Assembly (NCBI GenBank): GCA_009783515.1
Contig: WRDI01000007.1
Coordinates: forward strand, 1 to 35,235
Length of the DNA: 35,235 bases
DNA from: Bacillota bacterium
GTDB lineage: Bacteria; Bacillota; Clostridia; Christensenellales; Pumilibacteraceae
Direction: 5' to 3'
Each line of letters opens with the position of its first letter. The stretch's first letter is position 1. Under the pieces are notes generated by a model, which made no database searches, was not told the origin of the DNA, and saw only the letters and a program-made list of their open reading frames with translations. This document shows positions 15,704-22,759 of this stretch, one piece after another. Position numbers and translations under genes: made by a program.

Positions 15704-17005
15704 ATGAAAAAAAGACTTATTGTGGCACTCACGCTTGCGCTCGCGCTTGTTTGCGTTTTTGCCCTTACGGCGTGTCCGCCCCAGCCATTCGACCTTGACG
15801 CGTATAAGACCGAGGCGAAGGCGACCCTTGGAAATTATGCTCAGCAGAGCGACTATGAGCCGGCTAACTGGACGTCGGTGCTTGCGGAAGTAAGCGCCGG
15901 CAACACCGCTATCGACGCGGCGACCGACAAGGACGGCGTGGACGCCGCCGTTACAGCCGCTAAAGCGGAGATTGACAAGATAGCGAAAAAACAGCCGGTT
16001 GTTAACGATCCCAATCTGACCGACGGCACGACCTTTAACGTAAGCAAGCTGTATTCGACAGCCGATTTACCGCTTGCCGACCATGTAAAGGAACTTAAAA
16101 CCGTCACAGACGGCTACGAGGTAACGACCGAAGTCGAAATCGCGGAAGACGCTAAAATGACGCTTGTGGTCACTTTTAAGGACGGAAAGTTTGACACGGT
16201 TGAAATGACGATTGACGGCGAAAACGCCGAAACGTACGAGGAGGCTTTGGAAGTCGAGGTTTCCGAAACTATTACGAAATCCAACGACCCGACGTTAGTC
16301 GAGGGGCAGAACATCAGGTTGCCTCGCAGTTTAAGGTCAGGCAACAATAACCAGGTCGCAAACCCGTTTGACTTTGACACAATACCCGCTTCCGGCGAGC
16401 CTAACGACCACCAGTTAGTGGGAGAAGCCGCTTTTGAGTGCCTTGAATTTGCCGTCGCCGCCTACAGGTTTGTGCTTGCCGCCAAAAACGTCTTTGGCAG
16501 CTATGCAAACTATTTAGAAGCCGAAGAGGTTGAGGTAGAGGAATGGGAGTTTGACGGAGATATAGTAGGTACCGCTATGGGCAATCCCACCGTGAATATT
16601 CCTGTTGTCGCCGCCGTTAGAATCGAAAAAGTCTTAGAGTTTCCCAAGTCATGGATTGTTTTTGCGACTTGCGAAGCGCTTATAACTTCGGGCAACCCGC
16701 AGGGTCACGGCCAGTTGATTACGGTCATGGTCAGAATCGACAAGGTGACACACAAGGTTTTAGAGGCCGATTACGCGTACTTCCATGTTTCCGAATACCA
16801 AACCAACGCGGGTCTTTATACAAAATCCTTGACCGATGCGGCAGCCTTTGTGAAAAACGCCGACGTGACAAACGATGTATATGTCGGCAAGGACGGAACG
16901 GATTTTGACCTTCAGGGCGTATCGAGCGCCACCCTTACCAATTCTACGCTGGTAAACGCTTTCAACGCCGCCTTTGCCTATTACAACGACGTACTGAATG
17001 CATAA
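15704..17005 (+). CDS. FMN-binding-domain lipoprotein next to rnf
   Basis: 433 residues. The signal peptide ends in the lipobox LTAC with the lipidated Cys at 24. Residues about 30-95 are an Ala/Lys-rich helical FIVAR-like region, followed by a beta-rich middle. The last 100 residues follow the FMN_bind plan: ITVMVRIDKVTHKVLEADY, an FHVSEYQT segment, and finally FDLQGVSSATLTNS. SSATLT (407-412) matches the [ST]-G-A-T-x-T flavinylation motif except for Ser in place of Gly; T412 would carry the FMN. Such flavinylated lipoproteins pass electrons outside the membrane, and the position just after rnf suggests Rnf as the electron source. The start has GGGAGG upstream. The lipoprotein call is firm, FMN attachment probable, the Rnf link inferred. 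Confidence 0.82.
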   Translation: MKKRLIVALTLALALVCVFALTACPPQPFDLDAYKTEAKATLGNYAQQSDYEPANWTSVLAEVSAGNTAIDAATDKDGVDAAVTAAKAEIDKIAKKQPVVNDPNLTDGTTFNVSKLYSTADLPLADHVKELKTVTDGYEVTTEVEIAEDAKMTLVVTFKDGKFDTVEMTIDGENAETYEEALEVEVSETITKSNDPTLVEGQNIRLPRSLRSGNNNQVANPFDFDTIPASGEPNDHQLVGEAAFECLEFAVAAYRFVLAAKNVFGSYANYLEAEEVEVEEWEFDGDIVGTAMGNPTVNIPVVAAVRIEKVLEFPKSWIVFATCEALITSGNPQGHGQLITVMVRIDKVTHKVLEADYAYFHVSEYQTNAGLYTKSLTDAAAFVKNADVTNDVYVGKDGTDFDLQGVSSATLTNSTLVNAFNAAFAYYNDVLNA

Positions 17006-17067
17006 AAAGGGACATAGCAAGACAGATTAAGGCATAGCAAGGCGTAAGAAAAACATCAGACGAAATA

Positions 17068-17101
17068 AAAAAGGGCCGGGGTTACCCGTGCCCTTTTTTT
17101 A
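17068..17101 (+). terminator. Bidirectional intrinsic terminator after the FMN lipoprotein
   Basis: AAAAGGGC, a CGGGGTTACCCG-type top, then GCCCTTTTTTTT. The A run in front makes it able to work for the minus-strand SDR gene as well. Confidence 0.85.
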
Positions 17102-17207
17102 TTTGTATAAGGTACAGAATATAATGGGCCATAAACGGCTTATTCAATACTAATTGCTTGCGAGTTTGAATATTCTTTAGTAGAATTTATATAATTTGAC
17201 CGCCTTT

Positions 17208-17256
17208 CTCCCCTCTCCTCTAATATCTAACAGCTTAACTGACTATTGACCCCTCT
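17208..17256. repeat. Pyrimidine-rich heptamer tract at the SDR stop codon
   Basis: CTCCCCT, CTCCTCT, AATATCT, AACAGCT, TAACTGA, CTATTGA, CCCCTCT in 7-nt register, ending on the stop codon (17255-17257) of the SDR gene. Confidence 0.65.
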
Positions 17257-17992
17257 ACCCGATAAACTCCCCGCTGACCGTCAATGCCTGCCCCGAAATA
17301 AAGCCAGTGTTTTTGTCCACAAAATAGCACACGGCACGCGCTACGTCCAAGGGCTGCCCTAAGCGCCCCGCCATGGTCGCGCCCACAATGCTGTCCAAAA
17401 CGCTTTGGTCAAAAACCCGCAGCATATCCGTGTCCACAGCGCCGGGAGCAACCGCGTTAACCGTCACGCCGCTGGGCAGTACCTCTTTACTTAACGCCTT
17501 GGTAAGCCCTATCAGCGCGGCCTTGCTGGCACTGTACACGCTTTCCATCGCCCCGCCGACTATGCCCCAAAGCGACGAAATATTGACAATCCGTCCAAAG
17601 CGCCTCGACAACATATCGGGCAGGAATTTTTTCGTGACCAAAAGCGCACCTTTAATGTTCGTGCCCAAAACCGCCTCGATTTCGTCCTCGTCACAGTCAA
17701 TCAAAAGTTTACAGGACGATATACCCGCGTTATTTACCAGCGTATCTACAAACCCGAACGCCGCCTTCGCCTCTTTGTACAAATTATCGACCTGCTTTGC
17801 GTCTCTGATGTCGGCTTGCACGATTATAGCCCTACGTCCCAAATCGCACACAAAAGCGGCGGTTTTTTCCGCCTCCGCTTTATTTATCCGATAATTCACC
17901 ACGATGTCAAAGCCCTTTTTGGCGAGCTCCACCGCGACAGCCCTGCCGATTCCCCGCGAGGACCCCGTCACTAACGCCGTCCGTTTTTCCAT
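17255..17992 (-). CDS. Short-chain dehydrogenase/reductase, FabG-like
   Basis: 245 residues, the classical SDR size. The cofactor-binding TGSSRGIG is at 9-16, NNAG at 87-90, Asn 112, and the catalytic Ser 140, Tyr 153, Lys 157 (YSASK). The loop APGAVDTDM follows. The fold reduces a keto group with NAD(P)H; the closest textbook type is 3-oxoacyl-ACP reductase. It stands apart from any fatty-acid synthesis genes, so the YmfI-type EF-P aminopentanone reductase or another ketoreductase is equally possible, and I give no symbol. It starts at the ATG at 17992 with GGAACGA upstream. It follows the MurF-like gene on the same strand but is separated by a 300-bp repeat region. Confidence 0.9.
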   Translation of the reverse strand: MEKRTALVTGSSRGIGRAVAVELAKKGFDIVVNYRINKAEAEKTAAFVCDLGRRAIIVQADIRDAKQVDNLYKEAKAAFGFVDTLVNNAGISSCKLLIDCDEDEIEAVLGTNIKGALLVTKKFLPDMLSRRFGRIVNISSLWGIVGGAMESVYSASKAALIGLTKALSKEVLPSGVTVNAVAPGAVDTDMLRVFDQSVLDSIVGATMAGRLGQPLDVARAVCYFVDKNTGFISGQALTVSGEFIG

Positions 17993-18013
17993 GTTTATTC
18001 GTTCCTTTTTTTA

Positions 18014-18267
18014 AGAACCTGTATCATAGATTTTAAAAAGAATAAAAAGATGGATTTTTAAGACCTTGGCAGGAAGCATTCGCGGTCTTGCTTCGTAGGA
18101 GGATAAAACTGTCAAAAAATTTTGGTCGCAGCAGAGCCACGAGCGAAATTTTTAGAAAAATCTCATTTTTCGATGACAGTTTTAGCCCCGAGGTCCCCAC
18201 AAAACTTGTTTTGCGGGGTGGGAATAGACGCTTTTTAGACCTTAATAAATTTATGAATACAGGTTCT
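18014..18267. repeat. Nested palindromic intergenic element (type 2, second copy) with an AAGACC repeat inside
   Basis: The outer arms AGAACCTGTAT (18014-18024) and ATACAGGTTCT (18257-18267) are perfect. Inside, 18059-18096 is the shortened third copy of the AAGACC-GGTCTT repeat. 18106-18183 holds an inner inverted repeat AAACTGTCA / TGACAGTTT around the core GCAGAGCCACG-AGCGAAATTTTTA. That core is shared with 1781-1806, but the stem there is AAAATCGTCAA / TTGACGATTTT, so both strands of the stem have changed together. A further hairpin around ACAAAACTTGTTTTG (18199-18213) follows. It fills the gap between the MurF-like and SDR genes, and no gene is seen in it. Confidence 0.8.
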
Positions 18268-18270
18268 AAC

Positions 18271-18305
18271 TTAACCTCTAACTGGCCCCGACCCCCGACC
18301 CCTAA
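18271..18305. repeat. CCCCGAC-type heptamer tract at the MurF-like stop codon
   Basis: TTAACCT, CTAACTG, GCCCCGA, CCCCCGA, CCCCTAA in register. On the minus strand the last unit (TTAGGGG) supplies the TAG stop of the MurF-like gene at 18302-18304. Confidence 0.75.
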
Positions 18306-19906
18306 TAATTATCCGGCAAATCGTTCAAGAATAATACCGTCGCCCTTTCCAATTTCAGCGCTGCCAACCGCTCCATCGCCCCGTCTAATGATTTCTCCAC
18401 AAAACAACAATCGGGATCCATGCCCGCCTCCGCCGCGCCCCGGAACACCTCAGCGTTATTCACACTAATCAAAAAATCCGCCGTTTTCGCGATATTGCCA
18501 CCCAATTTCAAGTTTTCCCCCGCTTCCTCCGCACCCAATTCCACAAAGCCCGGAGTAATCACCAGCTTCGCACCCGCAAAACAGCCCAAAACCTCTAACG
18601 CGTCCTTTGCCCCCTCCGGATTAGAGTTGTACGCGTCGTCAATCACGATATTAGCCCCCGTTTTGATAAGCTGTAGCCTGTGCGGCACAGGTTGAAGTTC
18701 GACTGCCGCCGCTTGTATGTCCGTTAAACTCACACCCAATTTATGCGCCAATAACGCGCAGGAAGCAATAAGCGGCGGGACATGGCGAGACAGCAGCGGC
18801 GTAGTAATTTCCACCCCTTCGTCGCCGATAACAAGGGTGAATTGCGTGCCCTCCGCGCCCAAAGCTACGTCCTCGAATCTTGCGTCCGTGCCGCCAATCC
18901 CGGCATATAAAAACCGCTCTTTTTCTGTTTTGCCTTCGCCCCCAATCTCGTCAAGCAAAGCCAGCACGCCCTCGCAAAGCCGATTATCCCCCGAATTAAC
19001 CACGACAAATCCCTTCGCCCCCCGCGCCAACTCCAATTTTGTCACCGTCACCGCTTCAATCGTTTTAAAGGTTTCCAAGTGCTGCGACCCGACCGCCGTG
19101 ATTATCCCGTGGTCTGGGTTTACCAATTTACACAACGTTTTTATGTCGCCCCGCCGCCTCGCCCCCATCTCCGCGACAAAAATCTCGCAGTCCGTCAGAC
19201 CGCCGCCGTTTACCAATTTGCAAATCCCCATCGGCGTGTTAATGCTGGCTGGAGTGCCGACCACCTTATATTTTTTAGACAAAAACGTGCACAAAATGTT
19301 TTTCGCGGTGGTTTTGCCATAGCTCCCCGTAATGCCAATCTTTATCATGCCGGCCGACAGCCGCCGCCTCGCCTTTATAAAGTAATGCCTGTTTATAAGA
19401 ATTTCGACGGGCAACGCCAAAAAGTGCGTAAACGTGACGCATAGCGGAATCAAAAACGCCATAACGCCAAGCAAAGCGTACCCCAAGGCGTAATCAAAGA
19501 CAAAATAAACCGCCGTAAAGCACAGCCCGCAGTAAACTACCGCAAGTAAAATAATTTGGCGGATGATGCGCGATGTGAATTTAAGCGGCGTTTTTTGTTT
19601 TTGTTTTTTCTGCAAAACGACGAACATGACCCCCAACGCGACGTACAAAATCAGCCCCAAATAGGTAAGGTAAGGCAAGGGCGATCTAGAAAAACTGAAA
19701 TTGAAAATAATCAGCGACACAAACTGAAAAAACGCCAACGCAAAATAACGAATTGCATAATCGCCCTTGCTTCGCGCCAGCCACTTGAAAAACCCGCCCG
19801 CCCGATACGAGGAAAGCTGATACATTTGCAGCATTTTAAGGCTACAAAGCGTGAGTAACGCCGCCGAAGCGCCGGATAGAGTTAATGTTATTATTAGCTT
19901 TTCCAT
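18302..19906 (-). CDS. MurF-like Mur ligase with N-terminal membrane domain
   Basis: 534 residues. The first 170 or so hold about five hydrophobic helices. From about 188 comes a Mur ligase: P-loop GITGSYGKTT (191-200), the downstream STPMG-like INTPMG, EMGARRRGDI, and the C-terminal domain with IDDAYNSNPEGAKDAL. That last motif is typical of MurF, the ligase adding D-Ala-D-Ala to the UDP-MurNAc peptide. Classical MurF is soluble and about 450 residues; fusion to a membrane domain places the reaction at the membrane, near MraY. It could be a second MurF acting on a modified peptide, and I cannot say whether a soluble MurF exists elsewhere. The ATG at 19906 has GGGGAA upstream. It follows the alpha/beta hydrolase with a 93-bp gap. 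Confidence 0.85.
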   Translation of the reverse strand: MEKLIITLTLSGASAALLTLCSLKMLQMYQLSSYRAGGFFKWLARSKGDYAIRYFALAFFQFVSLIIFNFSFSRSPLPYLTYLGLILYVALGVMFVVLQKKQKQKTPLKFTSRIIRQIILLAVVYCGLCFTAVYFVFDYALGYALLGVMAFLIPLCVTFTHFLALPVEILINRHYFIKARRRLSAGMIKIGITGSYGKTTAKNILCTFLSKKYKVVGTPASINTPMGICKLVNGGGLTDCEIFVAEMGARRRGDIKTLCKLVNPDHGIITAVGSQHLETFKTIEAVTVTKLELARGAKGFVVVNSGDNRLCEGVLALLDEIGGEGKTEKERFLYAGIGGTDARFEDVALGAEGTQFTLVIGDEGVEITTPLLSRHVPPLIASCALLAHKLGVSLTDIQAAAVELQPVPHRLQLIKTGANIVIDDAYNSNPEGAKDALEVLGCFAGAKLVITPGFVELGAEEAGENLKLGGNIAKTADFLISVNNAEVFRGAAEAGMDPDCCFVEKSLDGAMERLAALKLERATVLFLNDLPDNY

Positions 19907-19999
19907 TACAGTATTCCCCTAATTAATAGACTTCCCAACAAAACTCAACGTGGTCGGATAACGGCGTTTTTTTGTCGGGACGAAAGTTTTGCAAGAAAT

Positions 20000-20734
20000 C
20001 TAATAGTGCACCGTGTACAACGCGCTGAAAACAAAATTCCTCACTATCGCGCAAAATTGCCTGCTATTCTCTAAATACGCAAAGTGACCGCCTTCTAATA
20101 CCACCAAGCCACAATCCTTAACCACTCTTTTTATGCGTTTTGCCATATAAAGCGGAGTTTCTTTGTCGTTTTTGCCCCAAATAAGTAGCGTGGGGACATT
20201 AATTTTTTTTAAATCATTGTCCAAATGACGATTTACCACGCGCACAAAAATCTCTCTCATATCGCCGCTTAGCGCCTTATAATCGGCAGACCCGAAGCCA
20301 GACAAGTCACTACCCCTCTTTTTCGCCCTTTTATACCACCCCACTCTGAGCCATTTTCTAAAACTGAATCGCGGCTTTATCCCCGCGCCGTCCACCAAAA
20401 CTATCGCGCTTACAAGCGGACACACCCCCAATAATATCGCAAGCCGCCCGCCAAAGCTATGCCCCACCACGGTGACATCGCATAGCCCCAATTTTTCGAT
20501 AATCCCCCGTACGCAGTCGGCATAATCGTCGGTAGTAAAATGTGGCGACGGCGCGGCGCTGTCCCCAAACCCTGGCAAATCAAGGGAAATCACATCGCAC
20601 CCTGCCGCGGACAGGCTATCAAAAAGCGCGTCAAACAGCTTGTGCGTCCCTCCCCATCCGTGCAACAGGACGACCGTCCGACCGCCAAGGTGCCTTTTAT
20701 AAAAGATGTCTGTTCCGTTAGCGTTAATGGTCAC
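20000..20734 (-). CDS. Alpha/beta-hydrolase fold protein
   Basis: 244 residues. The oxyanion region LLHGWGG is at 23-29, the nucleophile elbow GHSFGG has Ser 93, the acid is Asp 190 (WGKND), and the base is His 217 (GGHFAY). This is a complete serine-hydrolase triad. Family members are esterases, lipases, peptidases or C-C hydrolases, and the substrate cannot be predicted. It starts with GTG at 20734; the nearest purine-rich ribosome-like stretch (AGGGGGC) is about 20 bases upstream, so initiation looks weak or coupled. A heptamer palindrome separates it from rimI. Confidence 0.9.
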   Translation of the reverse strand: MTINANGTDIFYKRHLGGRTVVLLHGWGGTHKLFDALFDSLSAAGCDVISLDLPGFGDSAAPSPHFTTDDYADCVRGIIEKLGLCDVTVVGHSFGGRLAILLGVCPLVSAIVLVDGAGIKPRFSFRKWLRVGWYKRAKKRGSDLSGFGSADYKALSGDMREIFVRVVNRHLDNDLKKINVPTLLIWGKNDKETPLYMAKRIKRVVKDCGLVVLEGGHFAYLENSRQFCAIVRNFVFSALYTVHY

Positions 20735-20762
20735 GTCTATTACTTAAGAGCCCCCTTAAAGA

Positions 20763-20845
20763 GTGCCTAGTGCTCAGTTAAGGTCAAATTTTAAATTAAA
20801 ATATATCCTTCACTGTGCATCGAGCACTGAACACTTAGCACTAAA
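20763..20845. repeat. Heptamer palindrome (GTGCTCA / CACTGAA type) between rimI and the hydrolase gene
   Basis: The left arm is GTGCCTA, GTGCTCA (20763-20776). The right arm is CACTGTG, CATCGAG, CACTGAA, CACTTAG, CACTAAA (20811-20845), in exact 7-nt register. The right arm encodes the last ten residues and the stop of RimI, so the repeat reaches into the gene. Confidence 0.8.
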
Positions 20846-21271
20846 AACTAACTCCATTATCATCGCATCGTTTTCCCCGTAATACTTCTCTCTAACACTG
20901 ATTTGCACAAACCCAAACCTTTTATAAAGCCTCAAAGCGGGCAAATTTGTGCTTTCAACCTCCAATAATATGCGCTTCGCACCCATATTAGTGCTTTCGT
21001 CGATGGCGGTGTTAAATAGCGCACCGCCTATCCCCCGCTCCCTGTATTCCTTGTCAACCACGATATTTATAAGTTCCGCGTCCTCAAAAACCACGTTCAC
21101 GGCAACGTAACCCGCCAAACTTTCGCCAACTTCCGCGACGAAAACCATGCCGTTTTCAAAAAGCTCATTCATAATCTTGCGGGAGTACCGCCTTAAGCTG
21201 TTTGCCTGTTCCAAAGCGTAAACGTCGTCCAAATCGCTTAATTCGCCGCGTCTGATAGCAAAATCCGCCAT
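20810..21271 (-). CDS. rimI: Ribosomal-protein-alanine N-acetyltransferase RimI-like (GNAT)
   Basis: 153 residues, GNAT fold. The acetyl-CoA loop is RERGIGGALF (77-86), then LEVESTNLPALRLYKRFGF (103-121) and YYGENDAMIMEL (130-141), the RimI signature. RimI acetylates the N-terminus of ribosomal protein S18, and in many bacteria it lies beside tsaB and tsaE, as here. I use the ATG at 21271, where similarity to the family begins; a frame from 21343 adds 24 residues from a repeat-like upstream stretch. The last ten residues (SAKCSVLDAQ) are encoded by the adjacent repeat and are not expected to be conserved. Confidence 0.9.
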   Translation of the reverse strand: MADFAIRRGELSDLDDVYALEQANSLRRYSRKIMNELFENGMVFVAEVGESLAGYVAVNVVFEDAELINIVVDKEYRERGIGGALFNTAIDESTNMGAKRILLEVESTNLPALRLYKRFGFVQISVREKYYGENDAMIMELVFSAKCSVLDAQ

Positions 21272-21342
21272 ACTTTGTTCCGTCCCATTCGTTTCTTTCG
21301 GACGACCGATGGTCGCACCTGCGGTTTCATAAACCCAAGCCA

Positions 21343-21377
21343 CACCTGACCCCTAATGCCTAATCCCTGATCCCTAC
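21343..21377. repeat. CCCTAAT-type heptamer tract at the tsaB stop codon
   Basis: CACCTGA, CCCCTAA, TGCCTAA, TCCCTGA, TCCCTAC in register. On the minus strand the last unit, GTAGGGA, contains the TAG stop of tsaB (21374-21376). Just beside it, 21301-21320 holds GACGACCGATGGTCGCACC, a small palindrome similar to the one at 26157-26174. Confidence 0.75.
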
Positions 21378-22015
21378 ACTTCTCCCGCCTCCCTCTCCGG
21401 CTGACTGCGGCGAAGGTACAGCGGCATCATGTCATTATAGCTGATAAAATTATTACGGGCGATTTCTCTTTCGACCACCGACGCAAGCGCGTCCTTGCCG
21501 TTTCGCGCCGCCCGTATTATGTTTAGCCCATGCTCTGCCCCACCCGACACGTCGTAAGAAAAAAAGAAGTCGATGACGATGTTTTTGTGCGAGTGTTTTA
21601 ACATATCCTCCATTTTGACGGCAAATGGCAAGCGATTCTCTCCGTCGAAATTTTTGATATATGCCACTCCCCCGCCCCCGTCCACCGCCGCAGTGAAAGG
21701 CTCATCCCTAAAAGCGGCGATACTATTATATGCCAAAATGTCGAAATATGTGAGGCTAACCACGGGCTTAGAAAGCGCGTAAGCAAGGGCTCGTACCGTA
21801 GAAACCCCTATCCGAATCCCTGTAAACGACCCCGGCCCCAAAACGCAGGCAAACACGATAACGTCTTTCAGCGTCATTCCCGCCCCATTTAATAAATCGC
21901 GCACGGCAGGCAAAAGCATCGCCCCCGCCGCGTTCTTTTTCTCAAACGCAAAATAATGCCCGCCTTTCAGCAGTATTTCCGCGCCAACAGCCGTATTGAT
22001 TGCTAGGTAATTCAT
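21374..22015 (-). CDS. tsaB: tRNA threonylcarbamoyladenosine biosynthesis protein TsaB
   Basis: 213 residues, an ASKHA-fold pseudo-ATPase. The N-terminal MNYLAINTA is the family's LAIDTS strand, with Asn in place of the usual Asp. GPGSFTGIRIG (60-70) is the TsaB hallmark. TsaB pairs with TsaD and TsaE to transfer threonylcarbamoyl to A37 of tRNAs reading ANN codons. I use the ATG at 22015, with GGAGG nine bases upstream; a frame from 22051 adds 12 residues from the heptamer repeat. tsaE is upstream in the same operon. tsaD is not in the window. Confidence 0.93.
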   Translation of the reverse strand: MNYLAINTAVGAEILLKGGHYFAFEKKNAAGAMLLPAVRDLLNGAGMTLKDVIVFACVLGPGSFTGIRIGVSTVRALAYALSKPVVSLTYFDILAYNSIAAFRDEPFTAAVDGGGGVAYIKNFDGENRLPFAVKMEDMLKHSHKNIVIDFFFSYDVSGGAEHGLNIIRAARNGKDALASVVEREIARNNFISYNDMMPLYLRRSQPEREAGEV

Positions 22016-22035
22016 GGAAAGCCTCCGCGTTGGAT

Positions 22036-22159
22036 AATGCTCAATGCGCAATGTGCAATGCTCAATGAAAGATAAAATTTAAGAAATGTACCTTGAACGT
22101 AAAGCATTGATACGCTCAAAAAAACAACCACCATTGAGCATTGCGCATTGAGCATTTAG
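22036..22159 (-). repeat. ATTGAGC heptamer palindrome, copy 2 (between tsaE and tsaB)
   Basis: The left arm AATGCTC, AATGCGC, AATGTGC, AATGCTC is at 22036-22063. The right arm CATTGAG, CATTGCG, CATTGAG, CATTTAG is at 22132-22159. An inner hairpin (22093-22101 with 22111-22119) reads TTGAGCGTA / TACGTTCAA on the minus strand, nine pairs with one G-U. This copy is inverted relative to those at 27382 and 28776. The right arm contains the tsaE stop codon. Confidence 0.9.
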
Positions 22160-22560
22160 TATTCTATCCTTATCTTCCGTTTATCTTTGTCGATAACCTC
22201 AATCCAGACCTCGATTACCCGCCCCGCCGCCGCAAAATCAAGGTTTTCCGGCCATTCTATCGCCGTCACGGTGTTTTGTTCGCCGGCATAGTCGGTGATT
22301 TCAAATGCCTCCCCCGACAGGCGGTAGGCGTCGCAGTGACAAAACCTTAATCGTCCGCCCTCGTATACGTTCATAATGGTAAAGGTGGGGCTGGTCACCT
22401 CCTGTTTTACTCCTAATCCCGCCCCCAAGCCCTTGCAAAACACGGTTTTTCCCGCCCCAAGCACCCCTTTAAGCAAAACTACCTCGCCGCCCATTAGCCC
22501 CTTGGCAAGTTTTTTTGCGATATTAAAGGTTTGCCGCGCCGTGGTCGATAAAAACTCCAT
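22156..22560 (-). CDS. tsaE: tRNA threonylcarbamoyladenosine biosynthesis ATPase TsaE
   Basis: 134 residues. Walker A GVLGAGKT is at 32-39, the switch-like SPTFTIMN at 57-64, HCDAYR at 75-80 and EWPEN at 102-106, all diagnostic for TsaE. It is the ATPase that resets the TsaB-TsaD complex during t6A synthesis. First gene of a minus-strand operon (tsaE, tsaB, rimI and further). A strong promoter places the start codon at the expected transcription start, so the mRNA is probably leaderless; no ribosome site lies at the right distance. Confidence 0.95.
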   Translation of the reverse strand: MEFLSTTARQTFNIAKKLAKGLMGGEVVLLKGVLGAGKTVFCKGLGAGLGVKQEVTSPTFTIMNVYEGGRLRFCHCDAYRLSGEAFEITDYAGEQNTVTAIEWPENLDFAAAGRVIEVWIEVIDKDKRKIRIEY

Positions 22561-22566
22561 ACGTTA

Positions 22567-22595
22567 ATTATAGCATTATTCCTTTTTTTTTACAA
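22567..22595 (-). promoter_or_regulatory. Promoter of the tsaE operon, apparently leaderless
   Basis: Minus strand TTGTAA (22590-22595), 17 bases, TATAAT (22567-22572), six bases, then the tsaE ATG at 22560. Transcription normally starts five to nine bases after the -10 box, which is the ATG itself. Confidence 0.75.
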
Positions 22596-22603
22596 GCGAT
22601 TTG

Positions 22604-22622
22604 CAATGCACAATGCACAACG
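22604..22622. repeat. Lone CAATGCA heptamer tract
   Basis: CAATGCA, CAATGCA, CAACG: a solitary arm of the AATGCGC type, just upstream of the tsaE promoter. Confidence 0.55.
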
Positions 22623-22665
22623 CCTCAAAGCAACAATCAAGGTCAGCTTTATTTATTGCAAACAA

Positions 22666-22692
22666 AAACCCTCTCCATTTTTGGAGAGGGTT
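22666..22692 (-). terminator. Intrinsic terminator after ribU
   Basis: Minus strand AAACCCTCTCC, AAAAAT, GGAGAGGGTTTTTG: eleven perfect pairs and a T run. It separates ribU from the tsaE promoter. Confidence 0.9.
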
Positions 22693-22724
22693 TCCGATAA
22701 TCAAAAATAATGCGTTCCATCACT

Positions 22725-22759
22725 ATCCTCTGGTCCCTGATCCTATTCCTTACTGTCCC
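22725..22759. repeat. Heptamer tract at the ribU stop codon
   Basis: ATCCTCT, GGTCCCT, GATCCTA, TTCCTTA, CTGTCCC in register. The TTCCTTA unit gives the TAA stop of ribU (22750-22752) on the minus strand. Confidence 0.65.
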
